The translations under genes were made by a program, and so were the position numbers. From positions 551,220-615,219 of the forward strand of contig VYZB01000190.1 in assembly GCA_013397455.1 (NCBI GenBank): a stretch of DNA of 64,000 nucleotides, written 5' to 3'. The notes under the pieces are model-generated. The model saw only the letters and a list, made by a program, of their open reading frames with translations, was not told the DNA's origin and ran no database searches. Within the stretch, counting starts at the first letter, position 1. Each line of letters begins with the position of its first letter. The DNA comes from Crotophaga sulcirostris (taxonomy: Eukaryota; Chordata; Aves; Cuculiformes; Crotophagidae). Below, piece after piece: positions 28,373-39,522 of this stretch.

Positions 28373-29506
28373 AATTAAATAAACTCATTATATCTGTACT
28401 AGGAGGTTACGGAAAGGAACTACTAATATCTCAGTGCTAGCATAGAGTTGGGCTACATTCAATAGTATTAGTAATCTCTGCTCATGAAGGGCCATAGATA
28501 ATACAAGCCAAGAAAGAACTGTGCTAAAGAGCTGCAGATTAAATAATTAATGGATAAATAGAATAGGTACGTTGTACTGCAGTACGTTCTGGTTGTTCCT
28601 GTGACCTACAAGCAACATCAAGTCATGGATGTTTTGTAAGGTGTTCTAGAAACAAAACAGTACACTTTTCTTCAATGATCATGCTAATTTAAAGATTGGC
28701 CTTCAGGTCAGGAATTAAATTCAGGTCAGGAATTAAATCGCAGGGTCTTTGTTGTACTCTTTCAACAGATTCTGTGACTAACCAAGAAAAAAACATAATC
28801 CTCAAAAAAGATCTGTCATTCTGGTATTTTTAAGTTTGATGTCATCCATCAGCAACAAGACCATGACCAGGAAGAAATTAGAGTGTTTAAAAGTTAGCTG
28901 TCAAAATGAGAAAAATTTTAGGTTTCTGATTCTTGAAGTGAAATAAAAAATCTCTTGTTCAGTTCCCAGGTTCCTTAAATAGTACCTGGAGAAAATTAGG
29001 TATTTTAGGAGTCGGTGAAGCCCTGAGCTGTGAGTTACCTAAAATGATTATAGTCAACAAGCAACTGCCTACAATAAATTTTGGGAACTGCTAAAGACCA
29101 GCAATTTACCTATATTCCTGACCCTCTTAACTCAGGAACTGAAGCAGCACCACTGTCTGTAGGGGACCAGAACCCTGAACTTTCTTGCTTTGTTCTCCCT
29201 CCTCAGACTTATGGTCTCTCTCTCTCTCTTTGACACTGTGAATCTAGCTTGGGCAGAGTTTCAACAGCAAGACCTGAGAGTATGATTTCCATCCAGAGTA
29301 GTGTTGCATCTAACAGCATAAAACAGATTTTAAACAATGTAGATTTATACCTGCTCAGTGGGAGGAAGGAAATGAGCCCAAGTTTTAAGATATTAAAGAA
29401 ATTTTTTTAAACATATAGTCAATCTATAAAAAGGTAAATTGTTCTTCTGTTGACTTATATTAGGAGTCTCATATTAAGTCAATAGCCACACTTTGATAGG
29501 AGTTTT
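28373..29506. other. Noncoding DNA with a short tandem repeat
   Basis: No gene is recognised. An exact 18-bp tandem duplication lies at 28,702-28,737 (unit TTCAGGTCAGGAATTAAA). A (CT)n tract lies at about 29,214-29,230. Confidence 0.6.
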
Positions 29507-30247
29507 CACAGTTTAGCCATGACCCGGCTGATTTCAGCAGCTAAAATTGTGCAGTTTGGGTCCCAGTTCCTTTCCCCATCCAGTCCCCAGGGAAAGGGGA
29601 GAGGAAAATAAGAGGAAAAAAAAAAACAAGAGGAAAAAGACTTGTGGGTTGGAAACTACAACTACAGTTTTAATGAAATAATAATAATGATGATAAAAAC
29701 AATTAGAAAGTAATAAAATACATAGAAATATCTGAGATTGTGCCCCCACCCCTCAATGAACTATACGTCACCACAAACACGGCAAAGCAGAGATAAGGGA
29801 ATGGGTCCATGGCTAGGAGGAAGCTGAACTCAGGATTTGGGTTCAGGAATGCACGGATACGGAATCAGGAGCAACCAAACAGACGAGGTCCTCACTGGAT
29901 GTCGGTCATCACAGAAGAGAGAGAGACCCTTGTGATCTCTCAATTTCATACCAAGTATGACGTATATGGGATGGAATACTCTGTTGGTCAATTTAGGGTC
30001 ACCTATACTGTCCAGCCCTCCCTGCAGGTGCAGCCTGTTTGGTTTTCTTTCACTGCCAGCTTGAGGATGGCCTTGGTTATGATAGCAATAGGTACAACCA
30101 TTGGCCTTTCTGTGTACCAATATCCATGTCATCACTTCTAGAGAGAAACTGTGTGGCAAACATGCAGTTAGCTTTCAGAAAATGAAGTTACTTAGATGAG
30201 ACTGAGTTAGAGTCAGAAAACTGACTGTAATTTAACTCAAACCACAA
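29507..30247. mobile_element. Avian endogenous retrovirus LTR-like element, probably solo
   Basis: The order of landmarks matches LTRs I know from bird genomes. It opens GTTTAGCCATGACCCGGCTG, then has an A/G-rich segment, CTTGTGGGTTGGAAACTAC, AGTTTTAAT with AATAATAATGATGATAA, ACGTCACCACA, and AGAGACCCTTGTGATCTCTC. It continues AGTATGACGTATATGGGATG, GGTCAATTTAGGGTCACC and GGCCTTTCTGTGTACCAATA. The two ends form a short inverted pair (ACAGTTTAG and CTCAAACCACA). About 740 bp fits a solo LTR, and no gag, pol or env frame flanks it. The 110-codon frame at 29,809-30,141 lies wholly inside and is probably not a gene. Boundaries are good to about 20 bases, and transcription direction was not determined. 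Confidence 0.65.
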
Positions 30248-30978
30248 CAAGAGTCTAATGCAGCTACCATGTGTGATCACATGCTGGGACTGCCAACTGA
30301 TAGAGTTTCTTATAATTATACACTAAAACCAACTGTTTCTGGACATCATCTGCTTTCACCTTGTGTAGATTTCCACCAGTTCAGCACGGTCAGACTGGGG
30401 ATGGCACTGAAAAATCTCACAAGTTCAATTCTATGTACCTAAGGAATTTTAACTTAACAAATAAGAAACCTACATCTTCCTACTTAACACCATGGTGAGA
30501 TGGAAGCTAAGTATGCATTTTCAGTTTTAGATGTGGGTATCTAAATTCAAATTAGGGCTGCATATATAAATTCCCTCTGTCTTTTTGGATCTGACAGTGG
30601 ATTTACTGAAAGGTTTTTGTCTTCCTAGATAAGCCCACACTGCAGCCCAAAACTAGATTTTCCAGATCAAAATATTTATCATACAGGTGTGTTCCTTTCT
30701 GGTTAACATCTATTTTTATGACTGAACGAAAGCCATCTAAGTTTTTCCAACTCAGATAAAAATACACACATGTTGGCATACAAAGCACAGCCTGCAAAGT
30801 ACTATAAACAGGTCTAACAAATAGACAGAGGGAAGACAGACCACTTCCCTATGTTGCCACTGTTTATTGAGAAAGAATAGTACTTAAATTGTTTTATTTG
30901 GACCAATTTTCCCTGAGTTCATGAAAATCAGCATCACAGATCTTCTAATTCTTGTACAATACAGGTATCTACAGCACT
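30248..30978. other. AT-rich noncoding DNA
   Basis: No gene, repeat family or regulatory signal is recognised in this stretch. Confidence 0.5.
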
Positions 30979-31061
30979 GGCAAAAAAAAGCCAAACAAAA
31001 ACAAGTAAACAAAAAAACCCCACCAAAACAAAACCCCAAAACCCATACAAAAATAAACAAG
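30979..31061. repeat. A/C-rich low-complexity tract
   Basis: Alternating A runs (up to eight) and C runs (up to four) of the form CAAAAAAAAGCC, AAACAAAAAAACCCC and CAAAACCCATAC. T and G are almost absent. It could be the decayed tail of a retroelement inserted in the plus orientation, but no element body is recognisable upstream. Confidence 0.7.
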
Positions 31062-32186
31062 ATTCAAAGTAACAGCACTCTTCCCCTAACTCAGAGATTT
31101 CTGAAGTTTTGTTTTGAGATGTGTTTATCTTCTAAAGCTAGATGAATACATTTACAGTGCTCTTTTAAGGAACAGTAGAACTAATCTTTCTATGAATTAC
31201 AACTGCAATACACTTTCCAGTGCTAATGGGACCACATGCTTGGATTGTTTTTCCTCTCGGTCTGCAAAAAGCCCTGAATATGTTCTTAGAGGCATCTCTC
31301 AAATGTTAAGCAATTAAATTATGCTTAATATTTCTATAGTTTGTTGGCAACCTCAAAAGGGACAATGAATCACATCCGCTCTACTCTCATCAGATCCTAT
31401 TACTATCACAAAGGAATAATTATTCATTGATTATGACATAGTAAATCCCCAACACCAAGGAAGCACTTCATCCAACAGTTTTGAAACAATCTCCCTTCCC
31501 CACCAAATGCTTCCTTTTTATAGCTACAGACAGCTAGAATTTACAGCTAGAATATATTAGGCCATGGAAAAAGTTAAAATAGCTACAGTGCATTAGAAAT
31601 ACCAACACAAAATCAGTAATCTAATGTGGATCTGAAAGTACAGTGGCAAATACTTCAACAAATTAATATCCGTAAGATATTTAAAAATCATAACAACTTA
31701 CTCTGTATCACAAAGTTGGATTGACAATATTAATTATAATCTAGGGTTCCAACTATTTTTTGATGGTAGAATCCCTTTCCATCAACACTGAGTTTCCCAA
31801 CACAACTACTAAGAAGGAGGATCCAGAGAAAGGAAAGCTTTATTATTCTTCTTACAATAGTCTATTATTTGGAACATCTTAAGTATCTCAGGATTTCTAG
31901 TAAAACTTCTGTATTTTGCATGCTGGCTAATAGCTAATGCCTTTTTGATGTCTCCAAGGCATTACAGTGCCTTGTCTAAAATAAATTAGTGACAATGCAT
32001 GCAGTTCTGTAAGACATTTCTGCGTATCTTCAGTTCATATGAACTTACTTGGAAGTCTGAGGGTGCTATCCATTTTCTAGTTTGATAATTAATTGTTATT
32101 ATGACTATTCTTAACATCCACAGGGGAAAAAATACACTTCATAATACTAAAAAGTATGATATTTCTGCTACAACTGGAATGCTTTT
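31062..32186. other. AT-rich noncoding DNA
   Basis: Nothing is recognised apart from a short internal echo near 31,530-31,555 (GACAGCTAGAATTTACAGCT followed by AGAATATATTAG). Confidence 0.5.
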
Positions 32187-32305
32187 TTCAGAAATGAAAA
32201 CCGAGGCACAGAGTGAATAACTTACTTGTTTGAGGTCATACACAGAATCTGCAGCACAGACAGGATTGGAATTTCAAGTTCTTGAATCTCTGTACCTCAA
32301 CAACC
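32187..32305 (-). mobile_element. MIR SINE
   Basis: Reading the plus strand gives the familiar reverse complement of a MIR. The landmarks are CAGAAATGAAAACCGAGGCA, CAGAGTGAATAACTTACTTG, GAGGTCATACACAG, CAGACAGGATTGGAATTTCA and AGTTCTTGAATCTCTGTA. This covers the conserved core and the tRNA-related part in the right order and spacing. MIR-type SINEs are old in amniotes, which agrees with the visible divergence. Overlapping open frames at 32,230-32,418 and 32,345-32,662 are not supported as genes. Confidence 0.8.
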
Positions 32306-35300
32306 AGTATCCTTCTCATAATATATTTTATGTCAAAGAAGGTATCAAGAACACTCGTACATGTCATGAAGTGCTAAAACATATAACAAATAAAGCACAG
32401 CAAAGTAGCACCACATGAATACATAATGAACTATGTCATTGTGCAATGTTAAAAACCTTTCGACTTCTCTGGTTCTTATCATTCCCTCAGCCAGATGTAA
32501 AAATCTTGGTGCTACTTGCCTCTTGAACCTGAAGAAACCACTGAACACAATGAAGCCATACAATATCTCCTTGTGCATCTTCTTCTGAAGTGAAGGACTG
32601 CACCAATAAGACACAGCATGGGGCCCAGGCAAAGAAACTCTCCCAGGCTGGGAAGAGCCCAACCAGGTGCCAGCATAACGCTTTTAGAAATAACAAAGCC
32701 AGGATGTACATTATAGCCAGGTGCTTATTAGCTTAGTTTTTTAATTTTCTGTGGTGTGTGAGAGCAAAAGTGAGAAATTAGTGGCAGATCTGCAGCCCTG
32801 ACCAAATGGAACAAAACTGAAGGCTTTCTTTAGAGTTAGTAAGCAGAACTGCCTCAATTCAAGGTTCAGCAAGTACCAGTGCTTTCACCACCAAAAAGCA
32901 TCAGGAGCCACCATGCCACTGGTAAGGGCAGCAGAAGTGAAGGAACAAAGAGCCTGCTGCTGAGAGCTTTTAGCCTTGCTCAGCTGCTTGCAGAACTGCA
33001 GCTCCAGGTAGGTGATGAGTACATCTCCTGTTTGTTTCACATTGTCTGTTGACTTCCTTCAGAAATCACAAAACGTATATTACATGTAAGTCCTCAGTAA
33101 TCAGAGTCAAGAGGTATATGTTAACTTTTAGTGGCTCTATTGATGTATTCTCTTGAAAAAGTTATAGACCTTGAGTGTGCTCACCATCATTTACAGCATG
33201 CTAAAAACATTTTCAACTATTCTTCTAATTACTACATGCAGCTTAGTGCCTCATTTTTTTTACTACTAGAATTCTATGAGACTTATGCCACTTTCAATTA
33301 CACCAGTAGAAATAATGAGTAATTCCATCAAAATCAGGGAATTTTGTAGGAATAAAAACTGGAGGCGGTTATGTAATGACTTCAAAGTATGTTTTATGCA
33401 TGAATCTTCTATGATAAGTAAACTTGAATTTATAATAAGAACTCATCAAGAAAAGAATTCATTTTAGGACTTCATACAGTCTGCTGTATTCATAGTGTTT
33501 CATTTACCATCTCATTCACACATACAAATATTTTAATCAAACAAGGTTTGCATTAGAGAAATATGTAGCTCCAGAGTCAGCACAGGTCTAGATATTTCAT
33601 TTTAAAATCATTAACTACCATAAAAAAATTTCTAGCTTTTTTGCAAGACAGGAAGCTAAAAAGAAAAAATAATGTCTACACAACATAGAAGAGCTATCAA
33701 CACCTCTCAAACATTAGGCAACTTCGGGATACAATCATGTATAATAATTTTCAACCTAACTAACCACAAAGGATAAGCCGGAGTGGTGTCTGAAGTCACA
33801 TACAGCTTTGAAAGACTGGTAAGACCATGTAAAATGCCAAGGAAGTGAGGTCAGGTATGTTAGCATAATTGCTTTTCCTTAAGAGTTTCTTCATAATGCT
33901 AATTCAAACTCCATAAAGATTACATTACTTGTTCACTGGGGGAGAAAAGGACTCAGGGCTATCCACAGTTTACCAAACCATCTCTCTAAACTTCACTAAA
34001 TGCAAGAACTGTTTCAAGTCCAAAAACATAGCACAAATACATTTACTATGACATGACTTTAGACTATAGCAGAGCAGCAGGAGCAAAATGAAATCTTTTG
34101 CTTAACTCCCTGCAGAGCTCATTCCTGAGATGTAGGATTGCATTTCAAAAACTTAACCAAAATTCAAAAGACAGGAAGCCTTAACTTTCACCATATCACC
34201 AGATGTTGCTGCAGCACTAGTGAAAATAACAGTATCACAATGCGTATGATAATTTAGCTATCAATAAAAAGTCCAAATATCCATTTATGCTACTGGAAAA
34301 ATCAACTGTCCATGAAAGAAAACCCAGAAAGGAAATTTATTATTGAGCAAAGTAATTGACTAAACTAGTTTTGTTACTTCACAATACATCATATGTAGTT
34401 AAAAGAGATGCAAAGCAATAAAATATTTACAATTACAGATAAATCACATAGCAATAACCATATATCAAACTCTTAGCAACTATACATATCCTAACTTTTT
34501 CTCCCCAGATAGCAATACCACTTTATTTGCTTTGATAACAACACATGCATGATGGTAAGGAGTGATGAATCACTCATATCCTCCATACTTCAGTGAACTG
34601 ACCAACTCTCTCCAGGGAAGTGAAATTATGGTCACACATCTTTAGTTCATGCATCAATAACAATTATATTATAATGTGTTTCTTGAGACGTCCAGTATAA
34701 TAAGGGGTGGGGTGGATACTTGGGGTTTTTTGTTTGTCCTTTTTTTTTGACAGGTGCTCCCTCACACAGGTGAATCAAAATATCCAGAAAACAAACAGTG
34801 TAAATCATTAAATGACCAATACAATATAAATTTACAGGAAGAGCTGTGACAGACTCACAGAGAGAATAAACAAGAACATTACCCTCTACCAATCTTTAAT
34901 ATGGTATGTTACAAAAAAAAATAGGATGCAGTGTAGTTATTTAGATTTTGTTATTGAAAAAAAATGAGCTGTAAGGAATAATTTTTTATATTCTACAAAA
35001 TGAAATCTATATATATTGAAATGCCTATGTGGAACTCTATACAATGTCTATCCAGCATATCGACAACTAGATGTTGACATTTGTCTAAAAGTAAGCCTAG
35101 TCCCAAAGAAAATGCCAAGGAAATAGATGAGTCTGTAGAATCTTCTCACTTGCCCTTCCTTTACCACTTGTAATCAGATATGCTTGGGATGGCTGGATTT
35201 GATAACGTCTTTCTTCCTACAGGCAGCAAGTTCTATTTGAGTTGAGCAATACTCAACTTGCTTTGGGATAGTGAAGTAAAATGGCATGGTTAGTTACAGT

Positions 35301-36002
35301 ACATAAAATAATATCCTTCAGGAAATGCCTGTCTCTGTTGTCAATAGAATGAACTTAGGAAAGCTAGGCTCTTAACTTAGAAATATAGAAGTACTCTATA
35401 TTTACAGATTTTCAAATTAAAGCAGATATTGGTTTAGTATATCATTTCACTTCTCAAATATAACTGCTGAAAGAGAACTTGTGGAAGAAATATCTCTGTT
35501 AAGTCTATTTTTCCTATTTTATGTTGTAAGGTATTAAAACTCATGATCTATTTGCAGTTCAGATGCAATGATGTGGAAAGATTCCACCTTTATTCCCAGC
35601 CTTCCTGAACTAAATATGACTTAACACAATGTAGTACACTCATTATTATTTTATCAGTTACACTGATTGAAACACAACCCCCCACAAAAAGAACATTCCA
35701 GAAAGCAGCATGATCTGGGATCTGCACTTTTAAATGATTCAGCTTTGGGAACAGATTTGTTGTGCAGGTTATTTGTAACTAATAAAACAAAACTATAACG
35801 CTCAGTGCTTGGAGACCCTTGTTGAGCACCATAATATAAATACAAATTGCAAAACAATAGTAAATACTAGTGGAAGAACACATAATTGGATATTTGAGGA
35901 TCTCTGATATACAATTTGGAATATTTCTAGAAAAGAGAATTACTGAGTTAATATTGTGTCAAGAAGGTCCATTTTTTTCAGGACACTGAACCAAAACATT
36001 GA
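32306..36002. other. Noncoding DNA
   Basis: No coding exon is confirmed. At 32,900-33,020 the sequence is richer in G and C. It has an ATG in a good Kozak setting (GCCACCATGC, ATG at 32,913), followed after CCACTG by GTAAGG and about 90 bases later by CTCCAG then GTAGGTGATG. Both look like splice donors, but the frame closes after 16 codons if unspliced, so this is only a weak first-exon candidate. The remainder to 36,002 shows nothing recognisable. Confidence 0.4.
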
Positions 36003-36365
36003 CAAAGAGATCCAAATTGTCTCACTCTGCATTTGCAACCAATGTCAATTGCCCACATCAAAGATGACCATCAGAAAATAACCCGATTACTGGCAACAGC
36101 AGATTTTAATGCATTTCGTGTGCTCAATAATTTTCAGCTACTTCAGATAAAAATGTCAGCTATGAAAATACATTGCAAAAATGTGAGTACTGTACCGTCT
36201 TCTGAGGGGGCTATATTAAATCTGAAGATACCTAAAGAAAGTGTAAAGAATTTGCACTTCATCCAAGTGCTGTCAATGCTAACTAACCCAGTTCCTGATA
36301 AAGATCAGATTGTTAATAAAATCTTGCAAGGGAAAGAGAGGATGAGAAAGGCCATTCAAGGCTAG
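36003..36365 (+). other. Unrecognised open frame, 108 codons from first ATG
   Basis: The frame is open from 36,003, just after a TGA, to a TAG ending at 36,368. The first ATG is at 36,042. The product begins MSIAHIKDDHQKIT and ends ERMRKAIQG, is mixed in composition and predicted soluble, and has no signal peptide, membrane segment or motif I know. A T-rich tract ending TTTTTTTCAG at 35,982 resembles a splice acceptor, but the TGA at 36,000 lies between it and this frame. It is in the same reading frame as the retroelement fossil 530 bases downstream, so it may be an eroded gag part of that element. It may equally be a chance frame. Confidence 0.2.
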
Positions 36366-36854
36366 TTTTAGGCCAGGAATTACAGTGTACCAGGTACCAT
36401 TTCCTGGCCCTATGGTTGACTGGTGTAGTGTGACTTGCATCCATATAATTTCTCTACGTTATCTCCACACCAGACTTAGACTTGTGCCACTCACTCTTCC
36501 ACAGTGAGGCAGAACTCTGACAGAGCCCATGCTCTCCATTTCAAAGTAGGAATGAGCAGAGGGCAGCTTTCAGGCCCATGTGCCAACCCTGCATAGTTTT
36601 CTAGGACAGATGTAGCAATAGATACCAGTGAGAGACCAGAATTCACCCAATATCATAAGTAGAATGTGCCAAGCAGCAGGAAACATTCCCTCAAGAATTT
36701 CTACTTACAGAAATGGACAATATCTTAAACTATAAATAAGACTGAAAATCCAGACTACACAAAGGAAACCTAAGGCATAATACGACAAAATCAAAGCCAC
36801 TTCAGAAGAGACCACAGATTTGCACAGGGTATGAAAAATATCTCAACATCTGTC

Positions 36855-37145
36855 AGATGAAAAAAATTAAAGACATGCAGTGGTTCATATCAGTGCATGA
36901 AAGTTTGCAAGCACCAGTCAAGTATGCACAGCATAGGCAGAGAGCCTAACTGCTGCATGACTTTCTTGGATGATTTTTTTGTGGTAGTATTGCCCAACAT
37001 TGCAGCAGAAGATAAATGGGCTGTCAACCTGAAAGTAAATGGGACATTTATTAACTGTAAGCTGGGCATTAGAACACTAGTCAGTGGGGTGTCAAATACA
37101 GTGTTAGCAGCATTTAAAAAAAAAGACATAGCAAAATGCTATTAA
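36855..37145 (+). pseudogene. Ty3/gypsy-like gag-pro fossil (protease region), inactive
   Basis: The frame 36,897-37,145 reads MKVCKHQSSMHSIGRE, then FLDDFFV, then EDKWAVNLKVNG, then INCKLGIRTLVS. In metazoan Ty3/gypsy-type polyproteins a nucleocapsid Cys-His knuckle ends close to a KVC(K/R) motif. An acidic linker follows, with a D-x-W-x-V-x-L-x-VNG strand just before the Asp-Thr-Gly active site of the retropepsin. Here the order and spacing fit, but the position of the catalytic Asp-Thr-Gly reads Gly-Ile-Arg, so it cannot be active. The upstream knuckle is only partly visible and the frame ends in an A-run-rich stretch. Sequence at about 37,345-37,460 could be the next part of pol but is too decayed to claim. 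Only a fragment remains, and no LTR pair is visible around it. Confidence 0.5.
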
Positions 37146-38944
37146 AAATTTACACAAAATAAAGGTGAAGGTAGACAATAAACTGCCAAAGAAAAAATCT
37201 GCAGCAGTAATTTGCAGAAACAAGGCCTTGTCTTCATCAGGAGCGTGATATTACTAAAAGGTCAAGGAATCAAAACAAACACAGGAAAGTTTGAAAACTT
37301 CTTGAGTGTTGAAAAACTCTGAGGAACAGAGAGCAACTGAAAACCCAACAGGTCCACATTTCAGGTTCCTAAAAAAGTTCCACTTCAACAGAAGGAAACA
37401 GATCAGGCAAATGAACAGGTTGCAAGAAAACTTCAGAAAAACAAAAGAACATTTTTAATTGTTCTTAAATTTAAGTTTACAAAATGGCAAAATACCTAAT
37501 CCAAAAGCAAAAGACACAGTGCATTCTTGTTATATTTTCTTTACTCTATTTTTTTTATAGAAGACCAGGTTTTTGACTCAAAATCTTAAAACTCCCTACT
37601 GCGGACCTGAGGAAATACAGTATCAGAGTACAAAAAGAAGTTGATTACAAATGGTTTAAAGGAGTGAACCTGCAAAATTCTCATAGAGCAATAGGGTTGA
37701 AATTGTAAATCAGTGCTTTCCTCAGTCCGGCCACTGACAAAAGCTAAGTCCAGTGCAGGGTAGTTGGTTTTGTTTTGAGTCCTCAGCACAAAAAGATTCA
37801 TGTCTTTTTTTATAGAAGACCAGTATCGATGGTAAATCATGTAGTACACACCCAAAATAAGCTAAGCAAGCACTACAGTGAAAGTATAGCAATTATTTTT
37901 AAATTACAAATTGATGATTTGCAAATTAATTACAAGCTGAGGGAAACCTAGTGACTGCATGACAAGCCTTCAGAACATTGATAAAACTTCTTTGGAATAA
38001 AATCCAAACCAGTAGTTGTTATCAAGCTAATTTTTAAACATTGTCCCATCACAGAAAAAGTGTAGGTTGCAGCAGTTCAGGATAAGAGCATGAACATTTG
38101 TAGCACACACTAGCTGGAACAGCACATTTCAAGCCCTAAAACCCAAATCAAGGCCTAAATTTACACAAGGGACTTAAAATTATCAGAATGGTGAGCTCAA
38201 AAATGTTACTGAAAAAGTATCTTAAAAAAGGATGACTGAAAGATAAATCAAAGGACTGAAAAATCCAAGAGACAGGATACAGATGTTTGATATTGCTCTT
38301 CAATAGTGGCATTGGAGAATTTATCCAGGCTTTACCACATCTGTAAAAATACAGGCTCTGTCAGTCCAAAGAGACCTATATGGTAGGACAGAATAAATTG
38401 TCCCCTGGAGTAAAGTAGTTCTCGATTTACTTAAACTCACTGGAAAGATGTATATATTAATTCTAGACTATCATTTAAATTTTTCTGAGACAGCATTACC
38501 AGATTGTACTGCAGTTAAACAGGTGATTATGCAAATGTATTTTTGCTAGACATGGAATATCATACACAATGTTTAACACTGGGCCACAGTTTACTAGAGA
38601 GGACTTGAAACAATTTGGAGTGAAGTATGTGTTTACCAATGTGATGATCTTTAAAAGGCTATTGTAAAACAATCTGGATTCAAACAACATGAATGTATTT
38701 AATTTAAGCCTCATTAAGTCTGCCTATTCCCTTCAATTTCTGTCATCTCAATAAAAACATATTTATGGTTTCTTAAAAGAGCTAAGCATCCCTAGCCAAA
38801 ATTTACTTTCTTGTGTAAAAGGTAAGTAAGTCAGCATTTACTACTTTGCTACATCTCTTTATGAGTCAAAGAAATACAGCCTTACCCCAAGCACGGCAAG
38901 TGACAATACAAATCTTCTGGTGCAGACCACTGATGCACAGTGGT
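37146..38944. other. AT-rich noncoding DNA
   Basis: No gene or clear repeat is recognised, apart from the possible pol residue at about 37,345-37,460 described with the retroelement fossil. Confidence 0.5.
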
Positions 38945-39522
38945 AGACCACTGTGCCCTCATGTGCCCTTATGGCCAAGAAGGCCTGGGGTGCATGAAGA
39001 AGAGTGTGGCCACCAGGTCCCTCTCTATTCTGCCTAAGTGAGGCTGCATCTGATGTATTGTGCCCAGTTTTCGGCTCTCCAGTTCAAGAAAGACAAGGAA
39101 CTACTGGAAAGAGTCCAGTAAAGGGCCATGATTAGGGAAGTGGAGCACCCTCTTACGAGGAGAGGCTTGGTCTGTTTAACCTGGAAAAGAGAAAACTGAG
39201 GGGACCTTATCAATGTTTATAAATATCTAAGGGGCAGATGTCAAGAGCATAGGGGCAGATTCCTCTTAATGGTACCCAGTGACAGGACAAGGGGCAAAGG
39301 GCATAAATTGGAACACAAGAAGTTGTACCTGAACATGAGGAAAAACTTCTTTACTGTGAGGGTGACAGAGCACTAGAACAGGCTGCCCAGGGAGGCTGTG
39401 GAATATCCCTCTCCGGAGACATCCAAAACCCACTTGGACACGTTCCTGTACAATCTGCTGTAGGTGAACCTGCTTTAGCAGGGGAGCTGGACTAGATGAT
39501 CTCCATAGGTTCCTTCCAACCC
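38945..39522 (+). mobile_element. CR1 LINE 3' fragment
   Basis: This is a long colinear match to the avian CR1 3' region. Landmarks include TGCATGAAGAAGAGTGTGGC, AGTTCAAGAAAGACAAGGAA, GAGGAGAGGCTTGGTCTGTT, CCCAGTGACAGGACAAGGGG and TGAACATGAGGAAAAACTTC. They continue ACAGGCTGCCCAGGGAGGCT and CTGGACTAGATGATCTCCA, then CCTTCCAACCC. The 3' terminal repeat (ATTCTATGAT-like) is absent, because the match stops directly after CCTTCCAACCC. Small deletions interrupt it, for example after ACCAGGTCC. The antisense frame 39,266-39,607 is a shadow of this element. Confidence 0.93.

Noticed and set aside
28702..28737. Exact 18-bp tandem duplication just after the N gap as further evidence of misassembly
   Set aside because: Both copies are identical and short, and ordinary replication slippage explains them. 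No A-run difference accompanies it.
29809..30141. 110-codon plus-strand and 109-codon minus-strand frames
   Set aside because: Both lie entirely inside the LTR-like element, whose landmarks are recognisable at DNA level.
36371..36409. Short inverted repeat GGCCAGGAA...TTCCTGGCC
   Set aside because: Nine-base arms with a 21-base spacer occur by chance in a window of this size.
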